Positions 37,080 to 47,370 of a stretch of DNA of 64,000 nucleotides are shown piece after piece; position 1 is the first letter of the stretch; every line of letters starts with the position of its first letter. The position numbers and the translations under genes were made by a program. A model generated the notes under the pieces. The model did not search any database and was not told the DNA's origin. It saw nothing but the letters and a program-made list of their open reading frames with translations. Source of the stretch: Halobacillus sp. A1 (lineage in GTDB: Bacteria > Bacillota > Bacilli > Bacillales > Halobacillaceae); assembly GCF_024189295.1 (NCBI RefSeq), contig NZ_JAIZEN010000002.1, forward strand, positions 223,763-287,762, given 5' to 3'.

Positions 37080-38195
37080 TCAGCGGTCTTCGATAGGTGT
37101 GTACGTTTGCCCTTTAGGACCGACGTATTCTGCACGCGGTCGGATTAAACGATTGTCTGCATACTGCTCTAAAATATGAGCTAACCATCCAGATACTCGG
37201 CTTACGGCGAAAATAGGTGTGAACAGGTCATGATCAATTCCAAGACTATGATAGACAGAAGCGGAATAGAAATCCACATTTGCAGGCAGACCTTTATTTT
37301 CTTTAATATATTCTTCGATTTTTATAGACATCTCATAATACTTAGAATGACCAGTAAGTTCTGTTAGTTCACGTGACATCTCTTTAAGATGTTTTGCTCG
37401 TGGATCACCATTCTTATAAACGCGGTGGCCCATACCCATGATTTTTTCTTTGTTCTCAAGCTTTTTCTCAATGGCAGGAACTGCATTATCTACTGAATCG
37501 ATTTCTGTCAACATCTGCATAACACGTTCATTAGCTCCACCATGTAACGGTCCTTTAAGTGCGCCAATAGCCGCGGTAACTCCTGAATAAACATCAGACA
37601 GGGTAGCTACGCATACACGTGCTGTAAAAGTCGAAGCATTAAGCTCATGGTCAGCATGCAGCACCAAGGCTTTATTCATGGCTTCGATTTCTACGTTTTC
37701 AGGCTCTTTGTCATTAAGCATATATAAGAAATTAGCTGCAAAGCTTAAATCCTTTTTTGGAGAAACAGGTTCTTGACCTTTACGAATGCGGGAGAAGGCA
37801 GTAACGACCGTAGCGATTTTCGCTTGAAGGCGCACTGCTTTACGCTTATTCGCTTCTTCTTCCATTTCATCTGCTTCAGAATCAAACAAGCCCAGCATCG
37901 ACACAGCCGTTCTTACAGCAGCCATCGGATGGACTGTCGATAAATCATAGGATTTAAGGTGATCAATGACTTCACCTGGAATATCCATATTTGAGATCAG
38001 CTCTGATTTAAAGCTGTTCAATTCATTTTCAGTCGGAAGCTTCTGATTCCATAATAAGTAAACCACTTCTTCAAAGCTGGAGTGGTTGGCTAGATCATCA
38101 ATGTCATAACCTACATAAGTCAACTTATCATCAATAATTGAACTGATCGTCGACTCTGTAGCTGTAATTCCTTCTAAACCTTTAGTTGATGCCAT
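37080..38195 (-). CDS. citZ: Citrate synthase
   Basis: 371 aa. Catalytic residues: His in LVLHADHELNASTFTARV, His in MGMGHRVYKNGDPRAK and Asp in NVDFYSASVYHSLGI. KGPLHGGANERVMQML is the citrate-synthase signature. It condenses oxaloacetate and acetyl-CoA. AAAGGAG precedes the ATG. It heads citZ-icd-mdh, as in Bacillus subtilis. Its 103-nt leader contains a weak cre-like core (38243-38254). Confidence 0.96.
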   Translation of the reverse strand: MASTKGLEGITATESTISSIIDDKLTYVGYDIDDLANHSSFEEVVYLLWNQKLPTENELNSFKSELISNMDIPGEVIDHLKSYDLSTVHPMAAVRTAVSMLGLFDSEADEMEEEANKRKAVRLQAKIATVVTAFSRIRKGQEPVSPKKDLSFAANFLYMLNDKEPENVEIEAMNKALVLHADHELNASTFTARVCVATLSDVYSGVTAAIGALKGPLHGGANERVMQMLTEIDSVDNAVPAIEKKLENKEKIMGMGHRVYKNGDPRAKHLKEMSRELTELTGHSKYYEMSIKIEEYIKENKGLPANVDFYSASVYHSLGIDHDLFTPIFAVSRVSGWLAHILEQYADNRLIRPRAEYVGPKGQTYTPIEDR

Positions 38196-38297
38196 AAGAT
38201 CTCTCCTTTTGAAATAATGCTACATTCCCTCCTGAAATCCGAGAAAACGCTTTACTAATCGTGTATCTTGGTTAATTGGATTTCTTCCCCACCGACA

Positions 38298-38326
38298 ATT
38301 ATAAAGTATTCTGAGTTGAATGTGAA
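38298..38326 (-). promoter_or_regulatory. Sigma-A promoter of citZ-icd-mdh
   Basis: TTCACA (38321-38326, 5 of 6), 17 nt and a perfect TATAAT (38298-38303). Downstream at 38243-38254 lies GAAAACGCTTTA, the core of a cre-like site that lacks the outer TG/CA bases. Confidence 0.75.
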
Positions 38327-38393
38327 TTGAAACCGGTTAATTTCCAACAATTTATAGCAATTTCATCTAAAATTTATCAGAGGAGTGTTACCG

Positions 38394-39503
38394 ATGAACA
38401 GATTCAACCAGTATCAACTTTATCGTTTGCTGCTGGTCTTATTGAGTGCAGTTTTACTAATCACGGCATTGTACTTTGTATGGAAGCTATTATTTCCGTT
38501 CATTTTAGCCTGGGGATTAGCCTGGTTCCTTCAACCCTATATAAAACTGCTTCATAATAAGCTGAGAATTCCTAAACCTATAGCTATACTTTCGATGGTA
38601 GGGCTTGTAACTACGTTCTTTATAAGTCTGACTACGTTGTTTGTCACTAAAATCGTCTACTTGCTCCAAAGTCTTTCTAAGAGCGAGTTTCAAGAGTATA
38701 GTGAGGCTATCAACGTATTTCATACTCAAATAACAAGTTGGTTAGAAAAAGTTATACATCAGCTGGATGTTTGGATAGGATCTATTAACCCTGCGTGGGG
38801 GGACATGCTTTATAAATATCTCAATGACTTAAAAGATCATGCCATAGAAGCCGGCACCACCATATTATATTCCATATTGCAATTTTTCAGTGGAGGCGTA
38901 GCCAGCTTACCGATCTTCCTGATGGCTTTAGGTTTCATATTCATCGCTACTTTTTTCATAAGTAAAGACTGGGAAACCATCTCTCTCTATTTTCATACCA
39001 ACTTCTCAAGTGATGTTCGCTTCCCGATTATGAGCATCAGTTCGAATTTCAAAGAGACTATAAAACAATTATGTAAAGCACAATTTACGCTTATGTCCAT
39101 TACAGTTGTTATTATGTTCTTTGGATTATTGATCTTCAGGGTTCCCCACCCTTTAGCATTATCCCTCATCGCAGGGGCTGTAGACCTGGTTCCTTACATT
39201 GGGACAGGAGTTATTTTCGTGCCCTGGATTTTATATACTTTCTTTACGAATGATTTCACATTGACCATACAACTCACATCTCTATACATGATCATTATAA
39301 TCACCAGACAAATCTTCGAACCGAAAATTTTAGCTTCCCATTTTGGAGTCCCGCCTCTACTGCTCTTAATTGGACTTTTTCTAGGTTTTCAAATTTGGGG
39401 CGGTCTCACTATACTATTTACCCCGCTTATCATTGCTTTAATCAAGGCTATTCATACTTCTGGATTTTCTCGTCAACTATGGATTTTTATTTTAGGGAAA
39501 TAA
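38394..39503 (+). CDS. ytvI: AI-2E transporter family membrane protein YtvI
   Basis: 369 aa from the ATG at 38394, 8 nt after AGAGGAG; a GTG three codons earlier overlaps that site. About seven membrane spans: a pair at about 11-50, one at 62-85, a central soluble part with a further span at 155-185, then 220-245, 250-310 and 325-355, with the family stretch LSLIAGAVDLVPYIGTGVIFVPW. It is annotated as sporulation integral membrane protein YtvI in Bacillus; substrate unknown. Divergent from citZ. Confidence 0.9.
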   Translation: MNRFNQYQLYRLLLVLLSAVLLITALYFVWKLLFPFILAWGLAWFLQPYIKLLHNKLRIPKPIAILSMVGLVTTFFISLTTLFVTKIVYLLQSLSKSEFQEYSEAINVFHTQITSWLEKVIHQLDVWIGSINPAWGDMLYKYLNDLKDHAIEAGTTILYSILQFFSGGVASLPIFLMALGFIFIATFFISKDWETISLYFHTNFSSDVRFPIMSISSNFKETIKQLCKAQFTLMSITVVIMFFGLLIFRVPHPLALSLIAGAVDLVPYIGTGVIFVPWILYTFFTNDFTLTIQLTSLYMIIIITRQIFEPKILASHFGVPPLLLLIGLFLGFQIWGGLTILFTPLIIALIKAIHTSGFSRQLWIFILGK

Positions 39504-39518
39504 AAACCTTTATAACTT

Positions 39519-39594
39519 GGCTATGTTAAAGGTGGAATGTTAGTTGTGATAAGGGAGTTATTCACCAATATCAACACGAATCTTTACCAAAGCC
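39519..39594. repeat. MITE-like 76-bp element with inverted ends
   Basis: The ends GGCTATGTTAAAG and CTTTACCAAAGCC are inverted repeats matching at 11 of 13 positions. The interior GATAAGGGAGTTATTCACC and AATATCAACAC shows further internal pairing. The left end recurs at 33659 and 63326. Non-coding. Confidence 0.68.
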
Positions 39595-39626
39595 TCTAAC
39601 TTAAAGCTCTACCTCTATAAAAATAA

Positions 39627-39659
39627 AAATTCTCCACCTTCTTTAAAGTGGAGAATTTT
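39627..39659. terminator. Bidirectional terminator between ytvI and fxsA
   Basis: A perfect 12-bp stem (39627-39638 with 39648-39659) serves the two converging genes; T-rich tails occur on both strands, stronger on the minus strand. Confidence 0.78.
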
Positions 39660-39716
39660 CACTATTTAAAACAGCAAGACAAAGTGTTACAACCTGACAG
39701 ACATGCGGCAAGCCTT

Positions 39717-40109
39717 TTATTTACGATAGATAGTTATTGTATTACGATCCATCATTTTGGCGATTACTCTTCGGATTACTCGCTTTAATGGAGCTCTTGT
39801 TGCAGGAATCAACAGAAGAAACCCTATAGCGTCTGTTATGAAACCAGGGGTTAACAGAACCGCTCCCCCTACTAATATACAGGCACCATCAATTAATGCA
39901 TCTCCTGGTGCCTGTTGCTGCGCCATCGAATCCTGGACTTTCCTTATCGTTTCCAAGCCCTGCTGCTTTGCCAGCCAAGCACCTATCACCCCTGTTAGTA
40001 GAATGAGTATAATCACCCACCACGGACCGACTAAATTCCCTGCCCAGATCAGAATTCCAATTTCTAAAGCTGGTACAATTAATATTAAAAGTAACAACCA
40101 GCGAAACAT
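39717..40109 (-). CDS. fxsA: FxsA family membrane protein
   Basis: 130 aa. Three or four hydrophobic spans include the FxsA pattern LLLILIVPALEIGILIWAGNLVGPWWVIILILLTGVIGAWLAKQQG cut here at its two helices, then GACILVGGAVLLTPGFITDAIGFLLLIPATR. In Escherichia coli FxsA overexpression relieves phage T7 exclusion by F; the normal function is unknown. AAAGGAAG precedes the ATG. It lies downstream of pyk with a 361-bp gap. Known as ytzA in Bacillus subtilis. Confidence 0.9.
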   Translation of the reverse strand: MFRWLLLLILIVPALEIGILIWAGNLVGPWWVIILILLTGVIGAWLAKQQGLETIRKVQDSMAQQQAPGDALIDGACILVGGAVLLTPGFITDAIGFLLLIPATRAPLKRVIRRVIAKMMDRNTITIYRK

Positions 40110-40395
40110 ATAATCTTCCTTTCTACTTAAATCCTTTCTCCATTATAGAGAAAAAACAGCCAAGAAGCTAAGAAAAGGGACAGTAAAACACTTCTCATCA
40201 TTAACTTCTTTTAAAAAGCCGTGTTATAGATAGCTGAGAGTTATTGAGCGCACTCGGAGAAGTTAACTAGAAAAACAGGGCAGTTGGCTTTTCTACTTAA
40301 AGTTCACCGTACGCCCTTGCCAGGCTAGTTCCCTGAACTTCAATCTCCATTCCTAAGAATAGAAACTTAAAATTTTATCGTCTTAAGACAAAAAA
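40110..40395. other. Spacer between fxsA and pyk with a probable degenerate repeat
   Basis: No gene is seen. At about 40240-40330 the stretch ACAGGGCAGTTGGC ... GTTCACCGTACGCCC resembles the Bacillales repeat core of 17.3 and 63.4 kb (CACAGGGCGTTAGC ... GCTCACCGTACGCCC), without its palindromic ends. The fxsA promoter was not identified. Confidence 0.45.
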
Positions 40396-40432
40396 CAGGC
40401 TGACGAGAAAATTCGTATCTCTCGTCAGCCTG
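40396..40432 (-). terminator. Terminator of pfkA-pyk
   Basis: A perfect 13-bp stem (40396-40408 with 40420-40432) is followed by TTTTTTG on the minus strand. Confidence 0.87.
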
Positions 40433-40470
40433 AGGTCAGAAGTTCAATATTCTGTCCTTTTCAATAAAAT

Positions 40471-42234
40471 TTATAGGACGCTTGCGTGTCCATCATAAAT
40501 ATCTCCGCGTGTACTATCCATTGTTATATCCATGCCATCATCGATTTTCTTGAAAGCATCTTCCACACCAACGATTACAGGAATACCAAGGCTAAGGCCG
40601 ACTACCGCTGCGTGGGATGTCAGACCACCTTCCTGGGTGATGATTCCAGATGCTTTTTCAATAGCCGGCATCATGTCACGCTCTGTACCGTACGTCACTA
40701 GAATATTTCCTTCTTTCAGACGATCGATTGCATCCTCTGCATTTTTAGCAACGACTGCTTTGCCGTAGGCACTTTTTCTTCCGACGCCTTGTCCTTTTAA
40801 CAGCACGTCTCCGATAATGTGTACCTTCATAAGGTTCGTCGTGCCGCTCTCACCGACAGGTACTCCTCCAGTGATGATTACACGATCCCCTCTGGAAACT
40901 ATGCCAGAAGCCAAGCCGCGATCCACAGCTACGTCGAGCATGTCATCTGTGGATTCAGATTCAGGTCCCATTACAGCGTAAACACCCCATACAAGCGATA
41001 GCATACGATTTACTCGCTCACTTGATGTAATCGCGACAATAGGTGCCTGAGGACGATATTTAGAAATCATGCGAGCAGTATGGCCGCTTTCTGTAGGTGT
41101 CACTACAGCATTGACCTTTAAATTGATTGCCGTGTGTGTGACTGACTGGCTGATTGCATCTGTAATCGTCATATCGCTATGCTTAGAACGTTCACTAAGA
41201 ATGGCTTGATAATTTAACCCGGTTTCTGTTTTAGTAGCGATATTACTCATCGTTTGAACAGCTTCTTTAGGGTAATCTCCAGCAGCCGTTTCTCCTGAAA
41301 GCATAATTGCGTCCGTACCATCAAAAATAGCATTAGCTACGTCAGACGCTTCTGCACGAGTAGGGCGCGGGTTACGCTGCATGGAATCCAACATCTGTGT
41401 AGCTGTGATTACTGGCTTACCTGCTTTATTGCACTTACGAATGAGAGCCTTTTGTACCAATGGTACATCTTCTGGAGGAATTTCCACTCCAAGGTCCCCT
41501 CGTGCGACCATCAAACCATCACTGACTTCAAGAATTTCATCAATATTATCGACACCTTCTTGGTTTTCGATCTTCGGAATGATTTGAATGTGTCCGGCTT
41601 TATGCTTTTCAAGCAATTCTTTGATTTCAAGCACGTCAGAAGCACGGCGTACAAAGGATGCAGCAATAAAGTCTACGCCTTGTTCAATACCGAACTCAAT
41701 ATCTTTCGCGTCTTTTTCAGTGATACCAGGAAGATTCACACTTACATTCGGTACGTTTACACCCTTTTTATTTTTAAGAAGTCCGTTGTTTAGAACTGTA
41801 GTTTTGATCTCATTTTGTTCTTTCAAAATTTCCTCTACTTGAAGTTCAACAAGCCCATCATCGAGAAGAATTTTTGAGCCAGGGTGCACATCATCAATCA
41901 GTCCAGGGAATGTAACTGAAAAGCGTTCAGCATCTCCTTCAATTTCTTCCATTGAAATATTGACTGTGCTTCCTTTTTCAAGATAAGCTTCTCCATCTTT
42001 AAGACTGCCTGTACGGATTTCAGGCCCTTTAGTATCCAATAGGATAGCTACCGTTTGACCCGTAGATGAAGCTGCTTCACGAATATTTTTAATCCGTGCG
42101 CCATGCTCTTCAAAATCTCCGTGGGAGAAATTAAGGCGAGCCACATTCATGCCTGACTCAATCAAGCTTGTTAACATTTCTACAGACTCAGAAGCTGGTC
42201 CAATCGTACTTACTATTTTTGTTTTTCTAATCAT
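40471..42234 (-). CDS. pyk: Pyruvate kinase with C-terminal PEP-utilizing domain
   Basis: 587 aa. N-terminal barrel: [24 protein letters not shown], catalytic Lys in [25 protein letters not shown] and [29 protein letters not shown]-terminal extension of about 110 residues ([16 protein letters not shown] to [22 protein letters not shown]) resembles the mobile PEP-utilizing phosphohistidine domain, as in other Bacillus pyruvate kinases. It makes ATP and pyruvate at the end of glycolysis. GGAGG precedes the ATG. It lies 35 nt after pfkA. Confidence 0.97.
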   Translation of the reverse strand: MIRKTKIVSTIGPASESVEMLTSLIESGMNVARLNFSHGDFEEHGARIKNIREAASSTGQTVAILLDTKGPEIRTGSLKDGEAYLEKGSTVNISMEEIEGDAERFSVTFPGLIDDVHPGSKILLDDGLVELQVEEILKEQNEIKTTVLNNGLLKNKKGVNVPNVSVNLPGITEKDAKDIEFGIEQGVDFIAASFVRRASDVLEIKELLEKHKAGHIQIIPKIENQEGVDNIDEILEVSDGLMVARGDLGVEIPPEDVPLVQKALIRKCNKAGKPVITATQMLDSMQRNPRPTRAEASDVANAIFDGTDAIMLSGETAAGDYPKEAVQTMSNIATKTETGLNYQAILSERSKHSDMTITDAISQSVTHTAINLKVNAVVTPTESGHTARMISKYRPQAPIVAITSSERVNRMLSLVWGVYAVMGPESESTDDMLDVAVDRGLASGIVSRGDRVIITGGVPVGESGTTNLMKVHIIGDVLLKGQGVGRKSAYGKAVVAKNAEDAIDRLKEGNILVTYGTERDMMPAIEKASGIITQEGGLTSHAAVVGLSLGIPVIVGVEDAFKKIDDGMDITMDSTRGDIYDGHASVL

Positions 42235-42269
42235 TCTATTTCCTCCTATATTGCAAAAACTAATTAATG

Positions 42270-43320
<1,051 letters not shown>

Positions 43321-43335
43321 CCTAATAAAATGACT

Positions 43336-43364
43336 AAAGTCGCACTTTTTAAGTGTGCGACTTT
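43336..43364 (-). terminator. Terminator of accDA
   Basis: AAAGTCGCAC/GTGCGACTTT stem with a 9-nt loop, followed on the minus strand by TAGTCATTTTATT. It is 35 nt past the accA stop. Confidence 0.62.
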
Positions 43365-43398
43365 CTTCATCACGGACGATTCATTTTTCCGTGTATTA

Positions 43399-44361
43399 TT
43401 ATATATCAAGAGACGTATAATCGCCAATAATTTTATATTTTTCAAAGCGCTCTTCTAACAGATCGTCTTCATTCTTCTGGGTCAGCTCGTCAAGAGCAGC
43501 CGTAATCACTTTTTCTATATTCAACGCCTGCTGCTTGACATCTCGGTGAGCGCCTCCTCTAATTTCAGGTATGACTTCGTCTATGACTTGAAGCTCCTTC
43601 AGGTCCTTAGCAGTAATTTTCATCGTTTCTGCGGCACGCTGTGCTAAGTTAGAATCCTTCCACAGGAGAGCAGCTGCCCCTTCTGGAGATATTACGGAGT
43701 ACGTAGAGTTTTCAAGCATAAATATTCGATCACCAATCCCTAATCCAAGGGCTCCTCCGCTGCCGCCTTCACCAATTACGACACAGATGACCGGAACAGT
43801 CAAACCAGCCATTTCCACTAAATTTCTGGCAATCGCTTCACTTTGACCTCTTTCTTCAGCAGCTCTCCCAGGATATGCTCCTTTAGTATCAATGAAAGTG
43901 ATAACAGGACGGTTGAACTTGTCTGCCTGTTTCATCAGCCGTAAAGCTTTTCTATATCCTTCGGGGTGAGGCATGCCAAAATTACGCCTAATGTTTTCTT
44001 TTGTATCTTTTCCTCTTTGGTGCCCGATTACAGTGACAGGCTTCCCATGAAACTTGGCAATGCCAGATACGATGGCTTCATCGTCACCATATAAGCGATC
44101 TCCATGAAGCTCCAGGAAATTCGTGAACAAGTAATCAATATAATCTAAGGTCGTAGGACGTTCCGGATGGCGAGCCATCTGAACCCGGTCCCACGGCTCC
44201 ATTTGATCATAGACATCCGTTTCAAGCTTCTCGAGCCTCTGTTCCAATGTAACGATCTCTTCACTGAGATCCATTTCACTTTCTTCAGTGAGCCTCTTTA
44301 GTTCAGTGATTTTCTCTCGAAGTTCGATCACTGGCTTTTCAAAGTCTAACACATGTTTCAT
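43399..44361 (-). CDS. accA: Acetyl-CoA carboxylase carboxyltransferase subunit alpha
   Basis: 320 aa. It has an N-terminal helical part ([14 protein letters not shown]), then the crotonase-fold carboxyltransferase domain with [45 protein letters not shown] cut at its core, and [22 protein letters not shown]. It transfers the carboxyl group from biotin to acetyl-CoA to form malonyl-CoA. Its ATG overlaps the accD stop by 4 nt (ATGA), so translation is coupled. Confidence 0.97.
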   Translation of the reverse strand: MKHVLDFEKPVIELREKITELKRLTEESEMDLSEEIVTLEQRLEKLETDVYDQMEPWDRVQMARHPERPTTLDYIDYLFTNFLELHGDRLYGDDEAIVSGIAKFHGKPVTVIGHQRGKDTKENIRRNFGMPHPEGYRKALRLMKQADKFNRPVITFIDTKGAYPGRAAEERGQSEAIARNLVEMAGLTVPVICVVIGEGGSGGALGLGIGDRIFMLENSTYSVISPEGAAALLWKDSNLAQRAAETMKITAKDLKELQVIDEVIPEIRGGAHRDVKQQALNIEKVITAALDELTQKNEDDLLEERFEKYKIIGDYTSLDI

Positions 44362-45218
44362 CCCCGCTCTCCTCCTTCCTTATGAATACTAAGAACAGTC
44401 GAAAGGGTTTCTTTCATTTCGTGCCGGTGAACGACTTTGTCCAGCTGACCGTGCTGAAGTAGAAACTCTGCGGTTTGGAAATCCTCAGGAAGTTTTTCAC
44501 GTATCGTTTGTTCAATGATTCTGCGCCCTGCAAAACCTATTAACGCCCCCGGTTCTGCAAAGTTATAGTCGCCTACGGATGCGAAGCTGGCCGATACACC
44601 ACCAGTAGTTGGATGGGTCATGACGGATATGAATAATCCCCCGCTTCTATTTAGACGCTGTAAAGCTACAGAAGTCTTTCCCATCTGCATTAAACTGAGA
44701 ACGCCCTCCTGCATCCTCGCTCCTCCAGAAGCAGTGAAAATAATGAATGGGATATTAGATTTTCTGGCGTTTTCAACCGCGTTCGTGATTTTTTCACCGA
44801 CTACTGAACCCATGCTGCCCATCCGGAACCGTGCATCCATAATAGCTACAGCCGCTTCCATTCCTTCTAGGGACGCTTTTCCAGTCACTACAGCTTCATT
44901 TAGACCTGATTTCAAACGGTCTTTTTCCATTTTTTCTTCGTAATCTGGAAACTGAAGCGGATTCGATGAAATCATATCCTTGTCCCATTCCTCAAAGGAG
45001 TTTTCATCAAATAATTGTTCTATACGTTCGAACGCACTCATTTTATGATGGTGATCGCAGTGTGGACAAACGTTCATGTTTCTTATTAACTCTTTTCTAT
45101 AAAAAATCTTCTGGCAGCTAGGGCATTTTTGCATCAGCCCTTCTGGTACATCCTGCTTAGCTTCTTGGCTGGGTATAGAAGCGTAGCGCTTTTTCTTGCT
45201 GAAAAAATCTCTTAGCAA
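44358..45218 (-). CDS. accD: Acetyl-CoA carboxylase carboxyltransferase subunit beta
   Basis: 286 aa from a TTG at 45218, 7 nt after AAGGAGG. The zinc ribbon uses C32, C35, C51 and C54 ([23 protein letters not shown]). The carboxyltransferase domain has [41 protein letters not shown] and [16 protein letters not shown]. It pairs with AccA in the first step of fatty-acid synthesis. It is 99 nt downstream of the GntR-type regulator, with no obvious terminator between. Confidence 0.97.
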   Translation of the reverse strand: MLRDFFSKKKRYASIPSQEAKQDVPEGLMQKCPSCQKIFYRKELIRNMNVCPHCDHHHKMSAFERIEQLFDENSFEEWDKDMISSNPLQFPDYEEKMEKDRLKSGLNEAVVTGKASLEGMEAAVAIMDARFRMGSMGSVVGEKITNAVENARKSNIPFIIFTASGGARMQEGVLSLMQMGKTSVALQRLNRSGGLFISVMTHPTTGGVSASFASVGDYNFAEPGALIGFAGRRIIEQTIREKLPEDFQTAEFLLQHGQLDKVVHRHEMKETLSTVLSIHKEGGERG

Positions 45219-45317
45219 GGTGATTCCTCCTTTAGGACAAGGCTCTTGTCTAATTCTATGTCATCATACAAAATACTTCCCGCGTATGTTATCAAAGGTT
45301 GTCGATTTTCATTTTGT

Positions 45318-45932
45318 TCATTTATATATAAATAATTCGTTAATTTTTTCTCGGGATTGATCCAGCAGTGCTGATTCCAGTTCTCGATACCATGCATTAT
45401 CATATGTGATTTCGTGGATGGTATAAGTGAACCCAATTATAAATTGCCACATCGATAGAAGTAAGGGATGATCACTCTTTTCAAATAAATAATTAAATAA
45501 CTGCTGATGCTTCTCGCTCTTCTGTTCATCAATTACACCGATTGGCAATAAAGAAATAGCATGATACATTTGTTCACTTTTTAAATGGCTGACAGATATA
45601 ATAAGAATTTCTTTCTCAAGCATTTGTTTAGCGGTCAGTAATTCACTTCTTGTTCTCGTATCGTTTAGTAAGAATTTAGATAGTAATCCAACCATATGGT
45701 AAGGGCGGTAGGCTCTCATATACGTCCCTTCACCGCGCCTGGTCTCTATTAAACCTAGCAGCTCAAGAGCACGCAGTGCTTCGCGAATCGAAGATCTGCC
45801 TACTTGAAGCAGTTCGCTGAGCATTCTCTCTGAAGGAAGCTTATCACCCGGTTTCAACCTTTTATCTTCAATATAAGCTTTTATTTGCTCTAATACACTT
45901 TCATATACCTTTTCATTGAAAGTATGGGTCAT
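45318..45932 (-). CDS. GntR-family (FadR-type) transcriptional regulator
   Basis: 204 aa. The N-terminal winged helix is clear (LEQIKAYIEDKRLKPGDKLPSERMLSELLQVGRSSIREALRALELLGLIETRRGEGTYM, residues about 14-69, of which only the GntR pattern is quoted). The all-helical C-terminal domain (about 80-204) keeps an FCD-like HQQLFNYLFEKSDHPLL but is shorter than usual, with few of the typical metal-binding histidines. The effector is unknown. It lies between the malic enzyme and accDA, so a role in acetyl/malonyl-CoA or malate metabolism is a reasonable guess. GGGGGG precedes the ATG. Confidence 0.85.
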   Translation of the reverse strand: MTHTFNEKVYESVLEQIKAYIEDKRLKPGDKLPSERMLSELLQVGRSSIREALRALELLGLIETRRGEGTYMRAYRPYHMVGLLSKFLLNDTRTRSELLTAKQMLEKEILIISVSHLKSEQMYHAISLLPIGVIDEQKSEKHQQLFNYLFEKSDHPLLLSMWQFIIGFTYTIHEITYDNAWYRELESALLDQSREKINELFIYK

Positions 45933-45964
45933 AGAGTCCCCCCTTTGAACTGACTAAACACTAA

Positions 45965-45993
45965 AGAGAAAAGCCTTATCAAGGCTTTTCTCT
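45965..45993 (-). terminator. Terminator of the malic enzyme gene
   Basis: A perfect 13-bp stem (45965-45977 with 45981-45993) with a 3-nt loop; the T tract is weak (TTTAG). Confidence 0.7.
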
Positions 45994-46001
45994 AAGCTTC
46001 T

Positions 46002-47240
46002 TCATTGTTCATCTATTAACGTAAGGTTTCTAGTTCTTTCAGCCACTTCTTCAGGATCAACGTGGTGTCTTGCCACTCCTGATTCCATAGCAGCTTTAGC
46101 TACAGCAGCAGCCACAGCTGGTGCCACTCTCGTATCAAAAGGCGCTGGAATCACGTAATCTTCATTTAATTCCTCTTCACTTACGAGCTCAGCGATCGCT
46201 TCTGCAGCTGCGATTTTCATCTTCTCATTTATGCGCGTAGCTCTAACGTCAAGTGCCCCGCGGAAAATTCCAGGAAACGCGAGAACATTGTTCACCTGGT
46301 TAGGAAAATCCGAGCGGCCAGTCCCAACTACCCTTGCGCCAGCTTCTTTTGCATCCTCAGGCATAATCTCCGGTTCAGGATTCGCCATTGCGAATATGAT
46401 GGAATCCTCATTCATACTTGAAACCATCTCTTTAGACAACAGCCCCCCTACAGAAACACCTATGAATACGTCGGTTCCTTCCATCACTTCCGACAGGTTC
46501 CCTTCTTGTTTGTGTTTATTAGTGATTTTAGCAATTTCGTCTTTGACATCGTTCATTCCAGAAGGACGTCCTTCATAAATCGCTCCTTTTGAATCACACA
46601 TTATAATGTCCCTGACTCCGAAGTGGTAAAGAAGTTTTATGATAGCTATTCCAGCGGCTCCGGCCCCATTGGCTACTACTTTGATTTCAGAGAAAGATTT
46701 CCCAGTCACTTTAAGAGCATTCATCAAGCCTGCAACTGTTACAATCGCTGTGCCATGCTGATCGTCGTGAAAAATAGGAATGTTCGTTTCTTTTTTCAAT
46801 CGATCTTCTATGATAAAACAGTTCGGGGCAGCAATATCTTCTAGATTTACGCCCCCGAAAGTAGGCTCCATCAACTTTACAGTTTGTACAATTTGATCGA
46901 TATCCCTCGTATTCAAACAGATAGGAAAAGCATCCACTCCAGCAAAACTTTTAAATAACGCGGCCTTGCCCTCCATTACAGGTAAAGCAGCCTCAGGACC
47001 TATGTTTCCAAGACCCAGTACGGCTGAGCCATCGCTGACTACCGCCACCATATTCCCTTTCATTGTGTAATCATAGACTGTATCTTTGTGATCGTATATT
47101 TCCTTACAAGGTTCAGCTACTCCTGGAGAATAAGCCAGACTTAGATCTTTGGCATTTCTTACAGGTACTTTTGAAACTGTTTCTAGTTTTCCTTTATTAG
47201 CACGATGTATATGCAGTGCTTCATCTCGCAAATTTGACAC
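46002..47240 (-). CDS. ytsJ: Malic enzyme (YtsJ-type, probably NADP-linked)
   Basis: 412 aa from a GTG at 47240, 9 nt after AAAGGAG. Motifs: [38 protein letters not shown] (catalytic core, quoted in part), [14 protein letters not shown] with metal ligands, and Rossmann [16 protein letters not shown]. It decarboxylates malate to pyruvate. Length and position match Bacillus subtilis YtsJ, the NADP-preferring form; cofactor choice cannot be proven from sequence. It sits upstream of the GntR-type gene. Confidence 0.92.
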   Translation of the reverse strand: MSNLRDEALHIHRANKGKLETVSKVPVRNAKDLSLAYSPGVAEPCKEIYDHKDTVYDYTMKGNMVAVVSDGSAVLGLGNIGPEAALPVMEGKAALFKSFAGVDAFPICLNTRDIDQIVQTVKLMEPTFGGVNLEDIAAPNCFIIEDRLKKETNIPIFHDDQHGTAIVTVAGLMNALKVTGKSFSEIKVVANGAGAAGIAIIKLLYHFGVRDIIMCDSKGAIYEGRPSGMNDVKDEIAKITNKHKQEGNLSEVMEGTDVFIGVSVGGLLSKEMVSSMNEDSIIFAMANPEPEIMPEDAKEAGARVVGTGRSDFPNQVNNVLAFPGIFRGALDVRATRINEKMKIAAAEAIAELVSEEELNEDYVIPAPFDTRVAPAVAAAVAKAAMESGVARHHVDPEEVAERTRNLTLIDEQ

Positions 47241-47370
47241 AGGTCCACGCTCCTTTAAAACGGTTGAAATAGGCCGATACCGGTGGTCTGACCACCATTA
47301 ACTTCTTAATTATAACAGATGAAAAAGCTGTGTAAAGATTATCAAAAAACTGGCCTTAGAATTTTGAAAA

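Noticed and set aside
45212..45436. 74-codon frame between accD and the GntR gene
   Set aside because: It overlaps the regulator out of frame; the regulator's coding character is clear.
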